From positions 93,224 through 157,223 of the forward strand of contig NZ_JARXAB010000021.1 of NCBI RefSeq assembly GCF_029866045.1: DNA of 64,000 nt. The letters are read 5' to 3'. Of this stretch, positions 23,393 to 31,115 are shown in pieces; within the stretch, counting starts at the first letter, position 1; each line of letters begins with the position of its first letter. Both the position numbers and the translations under genes were made by a program. The DNA comes from Ramlibacter sp. GTDB lineage: Bacteria; Pseudomonadota; Gammaproteobacteria; Burkholderiales; Burkholderiaceae_C. The notes beneath the pieces were generated by a model. It was not told the DNA's origin and searched no databases. It saw nothing but the letters and a program-made list of their open reading frames with translations.

Positions 23393-23685
23393 TGCGCGCC
23401 ACGCTGATCGGTCTGGTCAAGGCCTACCGTCTGCTGTTGTCCCCCTGGCTCGGTTCCTCCTGCCGCTTCACCCCGACCTGCTCCGTCTACGCCCTGGGCG
23501 CGCTCGAGCAGCATGGCGCCCTCGCCGGTGCTTACTTGGCCAGCGCACGCATCGCCCGTTGCCACCCCTGGTGTGCGGGCGGGCATGATCCCGTACCTGC
23601 AGAGCCTCCGCGTTTGTTTGCCCGCCTGCGCCCGGCCCCCTCGGCCGAGCCAATCAACTCTTTGCCTCACAAGAAGACCTCATGA
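23389..23685 (+). CDS. yidD: Membrane protein insertion efficiency factor YidD
   Basis: A 98-aa small membrane-associated protein that helps YidC and Sec insert proteins. The family core is plain: KAYRLLLSPWLGSSCRFTPT followed by CSVYALGALEQHG and ARCHPWCAGGHDPVP, with four conserved cysteines. It starts inside the rnpA stop and ends inside the yidC start (ATGA at both ends), so rnpA, yidD and yidC are translationally coupled. Confidence 0.96.
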   Translation: MMRATLIGLVKAYRLLLSPWLGSSCRFTPTCSVYALGALEQHGALAGAYLASARIARCHPWCAGGHDPVPAEPPRLFARLRPAPSAEPINSLPHKKTS

Positions 23686-25385
23686 ACGACATTCGTCGCA
23701 CCATCCTCTGGGTGGTTTTCGGTTTCTCCATGGTGTTGCTGTGGGACCAATGGCAGGTTTACAACGGTAACTCGGCCACCTTTTTCCCCAGCCCGGCGGC
23801 CACCACGGCCAAGGCACCACCCGCGGCAGCATCGGCCAGCGCCACCCCCGGTGCCACGTCGTTGCCGACCTCCACCGCCGCCGCCGCTGGCGTTGCCGAC
23901 GTGCCCTCGGGCAAGGCGGCGGTCGCCGCGCGGGAGCAGGTCACCATCACCACGGACCTGATGCGCCTGGTTTTCGACACCGAGGGGGGGTCCTTGGTGC
24001 GCGCCGAGTTTCTTCGCCATGCGGCCGACAACACCGCCGGCCTGCCGCAAGACCCGCGCTTCGTCCTCCTCGAGCAGTCGGCCCAGCGCGTATACCTGGC
24101 CCAGACCGGCCTGATCGGCGGTGATTTCCCCAACCACAAGACGGTGATGACTCTGGTGCCCGGCGAGCGCACGCTCGGCGAGGGCAGCCAGTCACTGGCC
24201 GTTCGCTTTGAGTCGCCGGAGAAAAATGGCGTCAAGCTGGTCAAGACCTACCAGCTGCAGCGCGGAGCTTATGACATTGCGGTCAAGCACGAGATCATCA
24301 ACACCGGCAGCCAGCCTGTCTCGCCGCAGGTGTACCTGCAGCTGGTGCGCGATGGCAACAAGCCTGCCGACGAATCGGCCTTCTATTCAACCTTCACCGG
24401 CCCCGCGGTCTTCACCGAGGAAAAGAAGTTCCAGAAGGTTGAATTTGCCGACATAGAAAAAGGCAAGGCCGACTTCCAGACCAAGTCCAGCGCCGGCTAT
24501 GTGGCCTTGGTGCAGCACTACTTTGCCAGCGCCTGGATCCTGCCCCAGGGTCAGCCGCGCGATCTGTTCATGCGCAAGGTGGACACCAACCTCTATGCGG
24601 CGGGCATGATCACCGCACCGCAGGCAGTGGCCCCGGGCTCAACGGCCACCGTGCAGTCGAAGTTCTTTACCGGTCCGCAGGAAGAAAAGATGCTCGAGCG
24701 CGTCGCTCCGGGTCTGGACTTGGTCAAGGACTACGGCTGGCTCACCATCCTGGCCAAGCCCCTGTACTGGCTGCTGGACAAGCTGCACAGCTTCCTGGGC
24801 AACTGGGGCTGGTCCATCATGGGCTTGGTGCTTCTGATCAAGATCGCCTTCTACTGGCTGCAGGCCAAGGGCTACGAGAGCATGGCCAAGATGAAGGCGG
24901 TTAATCCCCGCGTCATGGCGATGCGTGAGCGGCTCAAGGACAACCCGCAGCAGATGCAGCAAGAGATGATGCGTCTGTACCGTGAAGAGAAGGTCAACCC
25001 CCTGGGCGGCTGTCTGCCCATCGTGGTTCAGATCCCGGTGTTCATCGCGCTGTACTGGGTGCTGCTGTCCTCGATCGAGATGCGGCACGCCCCTTGGATC
25101 GGCTGGATCCAAGACCTCTCGGCCAAGGACCCGTTCTACATCCTACCGGTGATCATGACCCTGTCTACCATGCTGCAGACCGCGCTCAACCCGGTGCCGC
25201 CTGACCCGATGCAGGCCAAGCTGATGTGGATCATGCCCCTGGTCTTCTCGGTCATGTTCTTTGTTTTTCCGTCCGGCCTGGTGCTGTACTGGATCACCAA
25301 CAACCTGTTGTCTATCGCCCAGCAATGGATGATCAATACGCGTATGGGGGTCCCTCCGGAGTTCAACATGCCGAAGTTCAAGTAA
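23682..25385 (+). CDS. yidC: Membrane protein insertase YidC
   Basis: A 567-aa Oxa1-family insertase of the inner membrane. The Gram-negative layout is visible: an N-terminal membrane helix (about 7-23), an Ala/Thr/Pro-rich linker, the large periplasmic P1 domain (to about 345), then five hydrophobic segments. These include WGWSIMGLVLLIKIAFYW with its conserved hydrophilic-groove region, the cytoplasmic QQMQQEMMRLYREEKVNPLG loop and the last helix VLYWITNNLLSIAQQ. It is the last gene before a strong terminator. Confidence 0.98.
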   Translation: MNDIRRTILWVVFGFSMVLLWDQWQVYNGNSATFFPSPAATTAKAPPAAASASATPGATSLPTSTAAAAGVADVPSGKAAVAAREQVTITTDLMRLVFDTEGGSLVRAEFLRHAADNTAGLPQDPRFVLLEQSAQRVYLAQTGLIGGDFPNHKTVMTLVPGERTLGEGSQSLAVRFESPEKNGVKLVKTYQLQRGAYDIAVKHEIINTGSQPVSPQVYLQLVRDGNKPADESAFYSTFTGPAVFTEEKKFQKVEFADIEKGKADFQTKSSAGYVALVQHYFASAWILPQGQPRDLFMRKVDTNLYAAGMITAPQAVAPGSTATVQSKFFTGPQEEKMLERVAPGLDLVKDYGWLTILAKPLYWLLDKLHSFLGNWGWSIMGLVLLIKIAFYWLQAKGYESMAKMKAVNPRVMAMRERLKDNPQQMQQEMMRLYREEKVNPLGGCLPIVVQIPVFIALYWVLLSSIEMRHAPWIGWIQDLSAKDPFYILPVIMTLSTMLQTALNPVPPDPMQAKLMWIMPLVFSVMFFVFPSGLVLYWITNNLLSIAQQWMINTRMGVPPEFNMPKFK

Positions 25386-25390
25386 AACAA

Positions 25391-25413
25391 AAAGGGCCGC
25401 CTAGCGGCCCTTT
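25391..25413 (+). terminator. Rho-independent-type terminator after yidC
   Basis: A perfect 10-bp stem, AAAGGGCCGC and GCGGCCCTTT, with a 3-base loop, begins 6 bases after the yidC stop. The T run is short (TTT), so it may act in both directions. It separates the rpmH-yidC operon from mnmE. Confidence 0.8.
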
Positions 25414-25447
25414 CCAATGACGGAGCCCCGAGGCCTCTTTCACCACC

Positions 25448-26854
25448 ATGCTCGCAGACCGCAACGCGCCGATTGCCGCCATTGCCACCGCGCCAGGTCG
25501 TGGTGCCGTGGGTATCGTGCGGGTCTCCGGCCGCGGCTTGGGCGCGCTGGTACGCGCCTTGTGCGGCCGCGAGTTGCAGGCGCGGCAGGCGCGTTATGGC
25601 CCGTTCGTGGCGTCGGACGGCAGGGCCATCGACCACGGCCTGGCCTTGTTTTTCCCTGCCCCGCACTCCTTCACGGGCGAGGACGTGCTGGAGTTGCAGG
25701 CCCACGGGGGACCGGTGGTGTTGCAGCTGCTGCTGGCCCGCTGCCTGGAGGCCGCTGCCGAGATCGATGCCGCCAGCGGAGAGTCCCGCCTCCCCGGCCT
25801 GCGCGTGGCCGATCCCGGCGAGTTCACCCAGCGGGCATTCCTCAACGACAAGATTGACCTGGCCCAGGCCGAGGCCATCGCCGACCTGATTGACGCCAGC
25901 ACCGAAGCCGCTGCGCGCAGCGCCAGCCGATCGCTCGCGGGCGAGTTCTCGCGCGAGGTGCACGCCCTGCGCGATGCCCTGATCCATCTGCGCATGCTGG
26001 TCGAGGCAACGCTCGACTTCCCGGAGGAGGAGATCGACTTCCTCCGGCAGTCCGACGCCCAAGGCCAGCTCGATCGTCTGCAGGCGCGTCTGGCCCAGGT
26101 GCTTGCCCGCACACGCCAGGGCGCTCTCCTGCGCGAGGGCATCACCGTGGTCATCGCAGGCCAGCCCAATGCCGGCAAGAGTTCGCTGCTCAACGCACTC
26201 GCGGGTGCGGAACTGGCCATCGTCACCCCGATCGCTGGCACCACCAGGGACGTGGTGAGCCAGTCCATCCAGATCGAGGGTGTGCCCCTGAATGTGGTCG
26301 ACACCGCAGGCCTGCGCGAAAGCGAGGACCCGGTGGAGAAGATCGGCATCGAGCGCGCCTGGGAGCGGATCACTGGCGCCGACGCCGTGCTGTTTCTCCA
26401 CGACCTGTCGCGCCTGGGCGAGGTCCCCTACCAGGCGGACGACGCGCGGATTCGCGCCACGCTCGCCGAGCGCCTGCCCGCGCAGGTGCCGGTCATCGAG
26501 GTCTTTAACAAGCAGGACCTGGCCCCTGCGGCCCTGCCCGATGTCGGGCTGGCGCTGTCGGCGCGCACTGGCGAGGGCCTGGCGGCGCTGCGCGCGCGAT
26601 TGCTCGAGGTGGCTGGCTGGCAGTCTGCGCCCGAGGGCGTGTGGCTGGCGCGTGAGCGCCATGTGCAGGCGCTCGGGCGGGTGGGCGGTCACCTGCAGGC
26701 GGCCCATGACTTGCTCGCCGCACAGGCCTCGGCGCTGGACCTCATGGCCGAGGAGTTGCGCCTGGGCCAAAACGCTCTCGGCGAGATCACTGGCGAGTTC
26801 ACGGCCGACGATCTGCTGGGCGTCATCTTCTCTAAGTTCTGCATCGGCAAATAG
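25448..26854 (+). CDS. mnmE: tRNA modification GTPase MnmE (TrmE)
   Basis: A 468-aa GTPase partner of MnmG in wobble-uridine modification. The N-terminal folate-binding domain starts [20 protein letters not shown]; the G domain inserted in the helical domain has G1 GQPNAGKS (238-245), GTTRD, DTAG and NKQD; the protein ends in the catalytic FCIGK with the essential Cys. The start is the ATG at 25448. It follows the yidC terminator, as in most Burkholderiales, while its partner mnmG is 23 kb away. Confidence 0.97.
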   Translation: MLADRNAPIAAIATAPGRGAVGIVRVSGRGLGALVRALCGRELQARQARYGPFVASDGRAIDHGLALFFPAPHSFTGEDVLELQAHGGPVVLQLLLARCLEAAAEIDAASGESRLPGLRVADPGEFTQRAFLNDKIDLAQAEAIADLIDASTEAAARSASRSLAGEFSREVHALRDALIHLRMLVEATLDFPEEEIDFLRQSDAQGQLDRLQARLAQVLARTRQGALLREGITVVIAGQPNAGKSSLLNALAGAELAIVTPIAGTTRDVVSQSIQIEGVPLNVVDTAGLRESEDPVEKIGIERAWERITGADAVLFLHDLSRLGEVPYQADDARIRATLAERLPAQVPVIEVFNKQDLAPAALPDVGLALSARTGEGLAALRARLLEVAGWQSAPEGVWLARERHVQALGRVGGHLQAAHDLLAAQASALDLMAEELRLGQNALGEITGEFTADDLLGVIFSKFCIGK

Positions 26855-26972
26855 GACACCGCGCGCGACGCGCCCGGTTGGCGACCGTGGCGACAGGAGG
26901 TGAGGCCGCGATGGGAGACGCCATCCGAAAAGCTGTTACAACTTCAGAACAAAGACTCGCAGCGATCCATCC

Positions 26973-27338
26973 ATGCCCAAGACATCGGCGCCTGCCAAAC
27001 TCCTCGTCCTCGCCGCCCTGGTCATTTCCACCAGTGCCAACGCCGCGTTTCTAGACGGCAATGACCTCTACGAGCGACTGACCGATTACAAGCGCGAGAC
27101 ATCCCGGTCCCTGGTGAGCGCCTCGATGGCTTTTGGTTTCGTCGTCGGCGTCGCCGACACGTGGAATGGGCAGGCCGGCGCCAAGAGCGGCTACATGTTC
27201 TGCCTGCCCAAGAACGTGAAGGCGGGACAACTTGTCGATGTGGTGCTTGAGTACCTGCGTACGAACCCCGCCGATCGGCACTATTCCGCGGGCAGTCTCG
27301 TCCAGGCCTCATTCGACACGGCCTTTCCCTGCCGCTGA
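26973..27338 (+). CDS. Rap1a/Tai-family periplasmic protein
   Basis: A 121-aa secreted protein. A signal peptide ends near SANA-AF (residue 24-25). The mature sequence has FGFVVGVADTW, FCLPKNVKAGQLVDVVLEYLRT and the terminal SFDTAFPCR, the pattern of the Rap1a/Tai immunity-protein family, with two cysteines likely to pair. Family founders neutralise type VI secretion amidase effectors, but no effector or secretion gene is nearby and many family members are orphan housekeeping-type proteins. Function here is therefore uncertain. It stands alone between mnmE and the catabolic island. Confidence 0.75.
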   Translation: MPKTSAPAKLLVLAALVISTSANAAFLDGNDLYERLTDYKRETSRSLVSASMAFGFVVGVADTWNGQAGAKSGYMFCLPKNVKAGQLVDVVLEYLRTNPADRHYSAGSLVQASFDTAFPCR

Positions 27339-27403
27339 CGCAAACCGAGTCTTTCGCTGGGTTTCCCGTGGACGAGCATCGGCCCTTCACCTAAAATTTG
27401 TTC

Positions 27404-27438
27404 GTTTCAGATAAGAAACCTTGTTTTATTAATGAAAC
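27404..27438 (+). promoter_or_regulatory. Composite operator/promoter of the rightward catabolic operon (copy A)
   Basis: Two dyads 19 bp apart centre to centre: GTTTCAGATAAGAAAC (27404-27419) and TTGTTTTATTAATGAAACAA (27421-27440), each GTTT-N8-AAAC. GTTTCA (27404) and ATTAAT (27428) could be -35 and -10 with an 18-base gap, so both would be covered by a bound regulator. The same arrangement is found at 47934-47968 in front of the opposite operon. It ends 37 bases before the dioxygenase ATG. Confidence 0.65.
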
Positions 27439-27475
27439 AAATCGGCGGACAGGCATCAAAAATCAGCGAGCAGGC

Positions 27476-28441
27476 ATGAACATCCAGGGCATCGACGAAA
27501 TCACCTTCGGCGCGACCGATCTCGCCGCCTGTCGCCGGTTCTTCCAGGACTGGGGCCTCACCCTGATCTCGGAGGCGCCCGAGGCGCTTGTGTTCGAGAG
27601 TCTGAACGGTTGCCGGGTCATCGTCGCGCACTCCGACACGCCGGGGCTGCCGACAGGCATCGAGCCCGATCCCACGCTGCGCGAGGTGGTCTGGGGCGTC
27701 GACAGCCCCGAGACCCTGGCGCATTTCCGTGCTCGCCTGAACGGACAGCCTGGCTTCGTCGACGATGCCGGCCGCATCGCATGCATCGACCCCAACGGCC
27801 TGGCCCTTCGCATTCAGGTCAGTCGCAAAAGGCCGATCGAGATCGAATCGGCCAAGACCAATACCTGGTCCGCGCGCCATCGCATCAATCAAGCCAGCCC
27901 CGCCTACGACCGGGCCACCCCGGTGGAGGTGGGCCATGTGGTCTTGTTCGTCCACGACCTGGCCGAGGTGACCCGCTTCTATGAGGAGAAGCTGGGCTTC
28001 GTCCTCTCCGACCGCTATCCCGGCCGCGGCAGCTTCTTGCGCTGTGCGCCCGAGGGCGGGCACCACGACCTGTTCCTGCTGCAGCCGCCCGAGCCGCGCA
28101 AAGGCCTCAACCATGTGGCGTTTGCGGTGAGGGATTTGCATGAGGTGGTCGGTGGCGGCCTTCATATGTCTCGCTGCGGCTGGGACACCGAACTTGGCCC
28201 GGGTCGCCACCCCATTTCCTCGGCGATGTTCTGGTACTTTGTGAGTCCCGCCGGCGCGCTGGTGGAGTACTACACCGACGAGGACGAACTCACCGGCGAC
28301 TGGCAGCCGCGCGACTTCACCCCCGGACCCACCGTGTTCGCCGAGTGGGCGGTCAAGGGCGGCATCGACGGCAAGACTCGCCGCCAAGTCAATGCCGAGG
28401 CGCCTTCGGGCCGCTTCATGACTGACAAGCCCAAGGGATGA
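27476..28441 (+). CDS. Two-domain extradiol ring-cleavage dioxygenase (vicinal oxygen chelate, type I)
   Basis: A 321-aa protein of two VOC modules, the layout of catechol 2,3-dioxygenase and 2,3-dihydroxybiphenyl dioxygenase. The catalytic second module (from about residue 150) supplies the Fe(II) facial triad: His154 in VGHVVLFVHD, His213 in LNHVAFAVRD and Glu264 in ALVEYYTD; His245 in GRHPIS matches the acid-base histidine. It should open a catecholic ring next to the diol (meta-cleavage). The first module is degenerate. The ATG at 27476 was chosen over an upstream in-frame ATG that falls in the operator. It is the first gene of the rightward operon; the exact substrate is unknown. Confidence 0.85.
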   Translation: MNIQGIDEITFGATDLAACRRFFQDWGLTLISEAPEALVFESLNGCRVIVAHSDTPGLPTGIEPDPTLREVVWGVDSPETLAHFRARLNGQPGFVDDAGRIACIDPNGLALRIQVSRKRPIEIESAKTNTWSARHRINQASPAYDRATPVEVGHVVLFVHDLAEVTRFYEEKLGFVLSDRYPGRGSFLRCAPEGGHHDLFLLQPPEPRKGLNHVAFAVRDLHEVVGGGLHMSRCGWDTELGPGRHPISSAMFWYFVSPAGALVEYYTDEDELTGDWQPRDFTPGPTVFAEWAVKGGIDGKTRRQVNAEAPSGRFMTDKPKG

Positions 28442-28530
28442 GGCGAGACCTCCCCGCCCCCCCAGGCTCGCGCACAGTTTTGCAACGGAACACGCCCACC
28501 CGATTCGTTACGACCGCTCCGGAGAACGCC

Positions 28531-28758
28531 ATGGCCGAACAGCCGCTCTATAACGAAACCCATCAGAATCGCCGCGCCGTACCCACCGCTTATGAAAGCC
28601 TGCTGGGTGACTCGATCGAGCGCGCTTTCGGCCAGGGCATCCATGACCTGCACGGCCTGGTCGCCTATCTGAACCAGGCGGGCCCCTCGGCGCCCAACGG
28701 CCAAGCCTGGACAGCCCAGAGTTACTCGCGAGAGATCGCCCGCTTGGCGGCGGCCTGA
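28531..28758 (+). CDS. Small protein with recombinase-like helix-turn-helix pattern, Rieske-associated
   Basis: A 75-aa protein between the ring-cleaving dioxygenase and the Rieske oxygenase. The C-terminal half, LVAYLNQAGPSAPNGQAWTA followed by QSYSREIARL, follows the LNxxGxxtpxGxxWt pattern of the small HTH domain in serine recombinases, but no recombinase core exists. GGAG lies six bases before the ATG at 28531, so it is a real, well-translated gene. I infer an accessory role, either binding DNA or assisting the oxygenase; neither can be decided from sequence. Confidence 0.75.
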   Translation: MAEQPLYNETHQNRRAVPTAYESLLGDSIERAFGQGIHDLHGLVAYLNQAGPSAPNGQAWTAQSYSREIARLAAA

Positions 28759-28839
28759 GCCCCGAACAACTGCTAAGAAAAGCGCCAAGCAAGCCCCAAC
28801 CTGCCGCAGACCGACGCTCGCCTCGAACCGGAGACCGAC

Positions 28840-29883
28840 ATGAACATGGCCTACGCCCCCGTGAATTTCCAGCAGGACCCGATCGACGCAGCCCTCGCGC
28901 AGGGCCTCAAGGACCTGTGGTTCCCGGTCTGCCCCTCGCACTTCGTGAAGGAACAGCCCGTCTCGCTGCGGCGCCTGGGCTACAAGATCGTGCTGTGGCG
29001 TGATGGCCAAGGGCAGGTGCAAGCGCTGGAGGACCACTGCCCCCACCGTGGCGCGCCGCTCTCGCTGGGCGTGATCCTGGGCGACCGACTGGCCTGCGCC
29101 TACCACGGGGTCGAGGTGCGCCAAGATGGCGTCGTGACCAAGGTGCCGGGCAGCCCCGGCTGCAAGCTCGAGGGCATGAAGGCCGCGCGGCGCTTTCACG
29201 CGGCCGAGGCCGCTGACGCCATCTTCCTGTTCAACGCCACCGACCCGCACTGCGAGAGCCCGCCCCCGCTGGTGCTCCCGGAGCAGCTTTCGTCTCCCGA
29301 GTGGTCCTCATTCCTTTGCTACACCGAGTGGGGCTGCGACTACCGTTATGTGATCGACAACGTGATGGACCCGATGCACGGCGCCTACCTGCACCGGCAG
29401 TCGCACTCCATGGCCGAGGGTGAGATCAGCGCCGAGTTTCAGCTCACCGACACCGACCAGGGCTTCATCTTCGAGAAGAAGGGCCAGAAGGGCATCAACT
29501 TCGACTGGACCGAGTGGATCGACAACGGCACCCACTGGATGCGTCTGGCGATTCCCTATCCCAAGACTGGCGGCCCTGGCGGCCCTTTCACCATCATCGG
29601 CAGCTACACGCCCATTGCCGCACGCGCCAGCGGCGTCTTTCACTGGCGTTGCCGCAAGGTCGAGGGCTGGGAGCGCGACACCTGGCGCTTCCTGTACAAG
29701 AACCGCCTGGAGCAGCGGCACTGGAACGTCCTCGAGCAGGACCGCGTGCCGATGGAGGCGATGGAGCCCGACGCCAACAAGCGCGAGCACCTGTACCAGC
29801 ACGACATGGGCATCGTCCGCCTGCGCCGGCACTACCGCAATCTGGCCGCCGCGCAACTTGAAAAGGCGGGTCAGGCGACCTGA
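28840..29883 (+). CDS. Rieske non-heme iron oxygenase, catalytic subunit
   Basis: A 347-aa oxygenase alpha subunit of the short, single-component type (VanA/phenoxybenzoate/chlorobenzoate-like) that hydroxylates or O-demethylates aromatic acids. The N-terminal Rieske cluster uses CPHRGAPLS (Cys67, His69) and CAYHG (Cys86, His89). The mononuclear iron site is NVMDPMHGAYLH, giving bridging Asp177, His180 and His185. No beta-subunit gene is present, so a homotrimer is expected. Electrons should come from the VanB-type reductase two genes on. The substrate is not readable from sequence. Confidence 0.92.
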   Translation: MNMAYAPVNFQQDPIDAALAQGLKDLWFPVCPSHFVKEQPVSLRRLGYKIVLWRDGQGQVQALEDHCPHRGAPLSLGVILGDRLACAYHGVEVRQDGVVTKVPGSPGCKLEGMKAARRFHAAEAADAIFLFNATDPHCESPPPLVLPEQLSSPEWSSFLCYTEWGCDYRYVIDNVMDPMHGAYLHRQSHSMAEGEISAEFQLTDTDQGFIFEKKGQKGINFDWTEWIDNGTHWMRLAIPYPKTGGPGGPFTIIGSYTPIAARASGVFHWRCRKVEGWERDTWRFLYKNRLEQRHWNVLEQDRVPMEAMEPDANKREHLYQHDMGIVRLRRHYRNLAAAQLEKAGQAT

Positions 29884-30058
29884 CCCCGTGGTCGTACCCG
29901 GTGGCACTCCCTGCACGGGCTGCCGACCTGGGCCCTACCCGCGACCCGCCGCCTGTCACCGTGCTCTCGGCCAGAAGTAGCCCCCCAGCCGGCCGGCCCT
30001 GGCTTCCCCTGTTACGCTCTACAGCTCCCCAGCATTACCTCCGTAAAGGCCCGCTCCC

Positions 30059-31018
30059 GTGACCGCGACCCTGACCGCCCTGGTCTCCCAGATCCGCTAC
30101 GAAGCCAAGGACATCCACAGCATCGAGCTGCACCCGGTGGGTGCCACCGCCTTTCCCGCCTTCGAAGCGGGCTCCCACATCGACCTGCACCTGGGCAACG
30201 GCCAGGTGCGCTCCTACTCGCTGTTCAATCCCGCCGGTGAAACCCACCGCTACTGCGTGGGCGTCTTGAAGGACGCCAAGAGTCGAGGCGGCTCGCGCTG
30301 GGTGCACGAGCAGCTGCGTGTCGGCAGCACCCTCACCATCAGCGCGCCGCGCAACAACTTCCCGCTTCAAGAAGGCGCCGACCACAGCGTGCTGGTCGCC
30401 GGCGGCATCGGCATCACACCCATCCTGTGCATGGGCCGACGCCTGCAGGCCCTAGGCCGGCCCTTCGAAGTGCTGTACTTCGCCCGCTCGCAACCGCACG
30501 CCGCCTTCGTCGCCGAGGTGGAGGCCCTGGGCGCGCCGGTGCACTGGCACTTTGACGACGCGCGCGGCGGCCCGCCCGACCTGCGGGCCCTGCTGGCGGC
30601 TCGGCCTGCCGGCGCCAACACCCACTACTACGCCTGCGGCCCCGCGGTGATGCTCGATGCCTTCGAGAAAAACTGCGCCGACCTGGGCTACACCAAGGCC
30701 CACATCGAGCGCTTCGCCGCCGTCGAGGTGAAGGCGGCTGCCGATGCGCGCAGCGGGTTTACCGTGATCCTTAAGCAGTCAGGCAAGGAATTCACCGTCA
30801 CCGCCGACCAGACCCTGCTGCAGGCCCTGCGCGCCAATGGCGTTGAGCCTGTCACCAGCTGCGAGGACGGCATTTGCGGCGCCTGCGAGACCCAGGTTCT
30901 CGAGGGCCTGCCCGACCACCGCGATTCGGTTCTGAGCAAGGCCGAGCGCGAGGCGAACAAGACCATGATGATCTGCGTCGGCGGCTGCAAGAGCGAGCGA
31001 CTGGTGCTCGCGCTCTGA
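30059..31018 (+). CDS. Oxygenase reductase, VanB/phthalate-dioxygenase-reductase type
   Basis: A 319-aa flavo-iron-sulfur reductase passing electrons from NAD(P)H to the Rieske oxygenase. Domain order is that of phthalate dioxygenase reductase: a flavin-binding barrel with RSYSLFNP, a nucleotide domain with VAGGIGITPILCMGR and YACGP, then a C-terminal plant-type [2Fe-2S] ferredoxin whose cysteines lie in SCEDGICGACETQV and a final ICVGGC. Translation starts at GTG (30059-30061) with AAAGG upstream. A 175-base gap separates it from the Rieske gene; it closes the rightward operon. Confidence 0.93.
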   Translation: MTATLTALVSQIRYEAKDIHSIELHPVGATAFPAFEAGSHIDLHLGNGQVRSYSLFNPAGETHRYCVGVLKDAKSRGGSRWVHEQLRVGSTLTISAPRNNFPLQEGADHSVLVAGGIGITPILCMGRRLQALGRPFEVLYFARSQPHAAFVAEVEALGAPVHWHFDDARGGPPDLRALLAARPAGANTHYYACGPAVMLDAFEKNCADLGYTKAHIERFAAVEVKAAADARSGFTVILKQSGKEFTVTADQTLLQALRANGVEPVTSCEDGICGACETQVLEGLPDHRDSVLSKAEREANKTMMICVGGCKSERLVLAL

Positions 31019-31083
31019 GCCTGCGCCCCCGCCGGCCTATTCCCGCCGATTCACGCGCGACCCTCCTGGGTGAGGTCGCCCGG

Positions 31084-31100
31084 GCGGGTGGTTCACCCGC
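31084..31100. terminator. Hairpin between the two convergent catabolic operons
   Basis: GCGGGTG-GTT-CACCCGC is a perfect 7-bp stem in the 97-base gap between the convergent reductase and sulfatase genes. It has no T-tract, so it may only assist termination from either side. Confidence 0.4.
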
Positions 31101-31115
31101 ATCTGCCCCGCCAGA

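Noticed and set aside
25136..26770. 544-aa open frame opposite yidC and mnmE
   Set aside because: Spans two unrelated genes on the other strand and the terminator; no motif.
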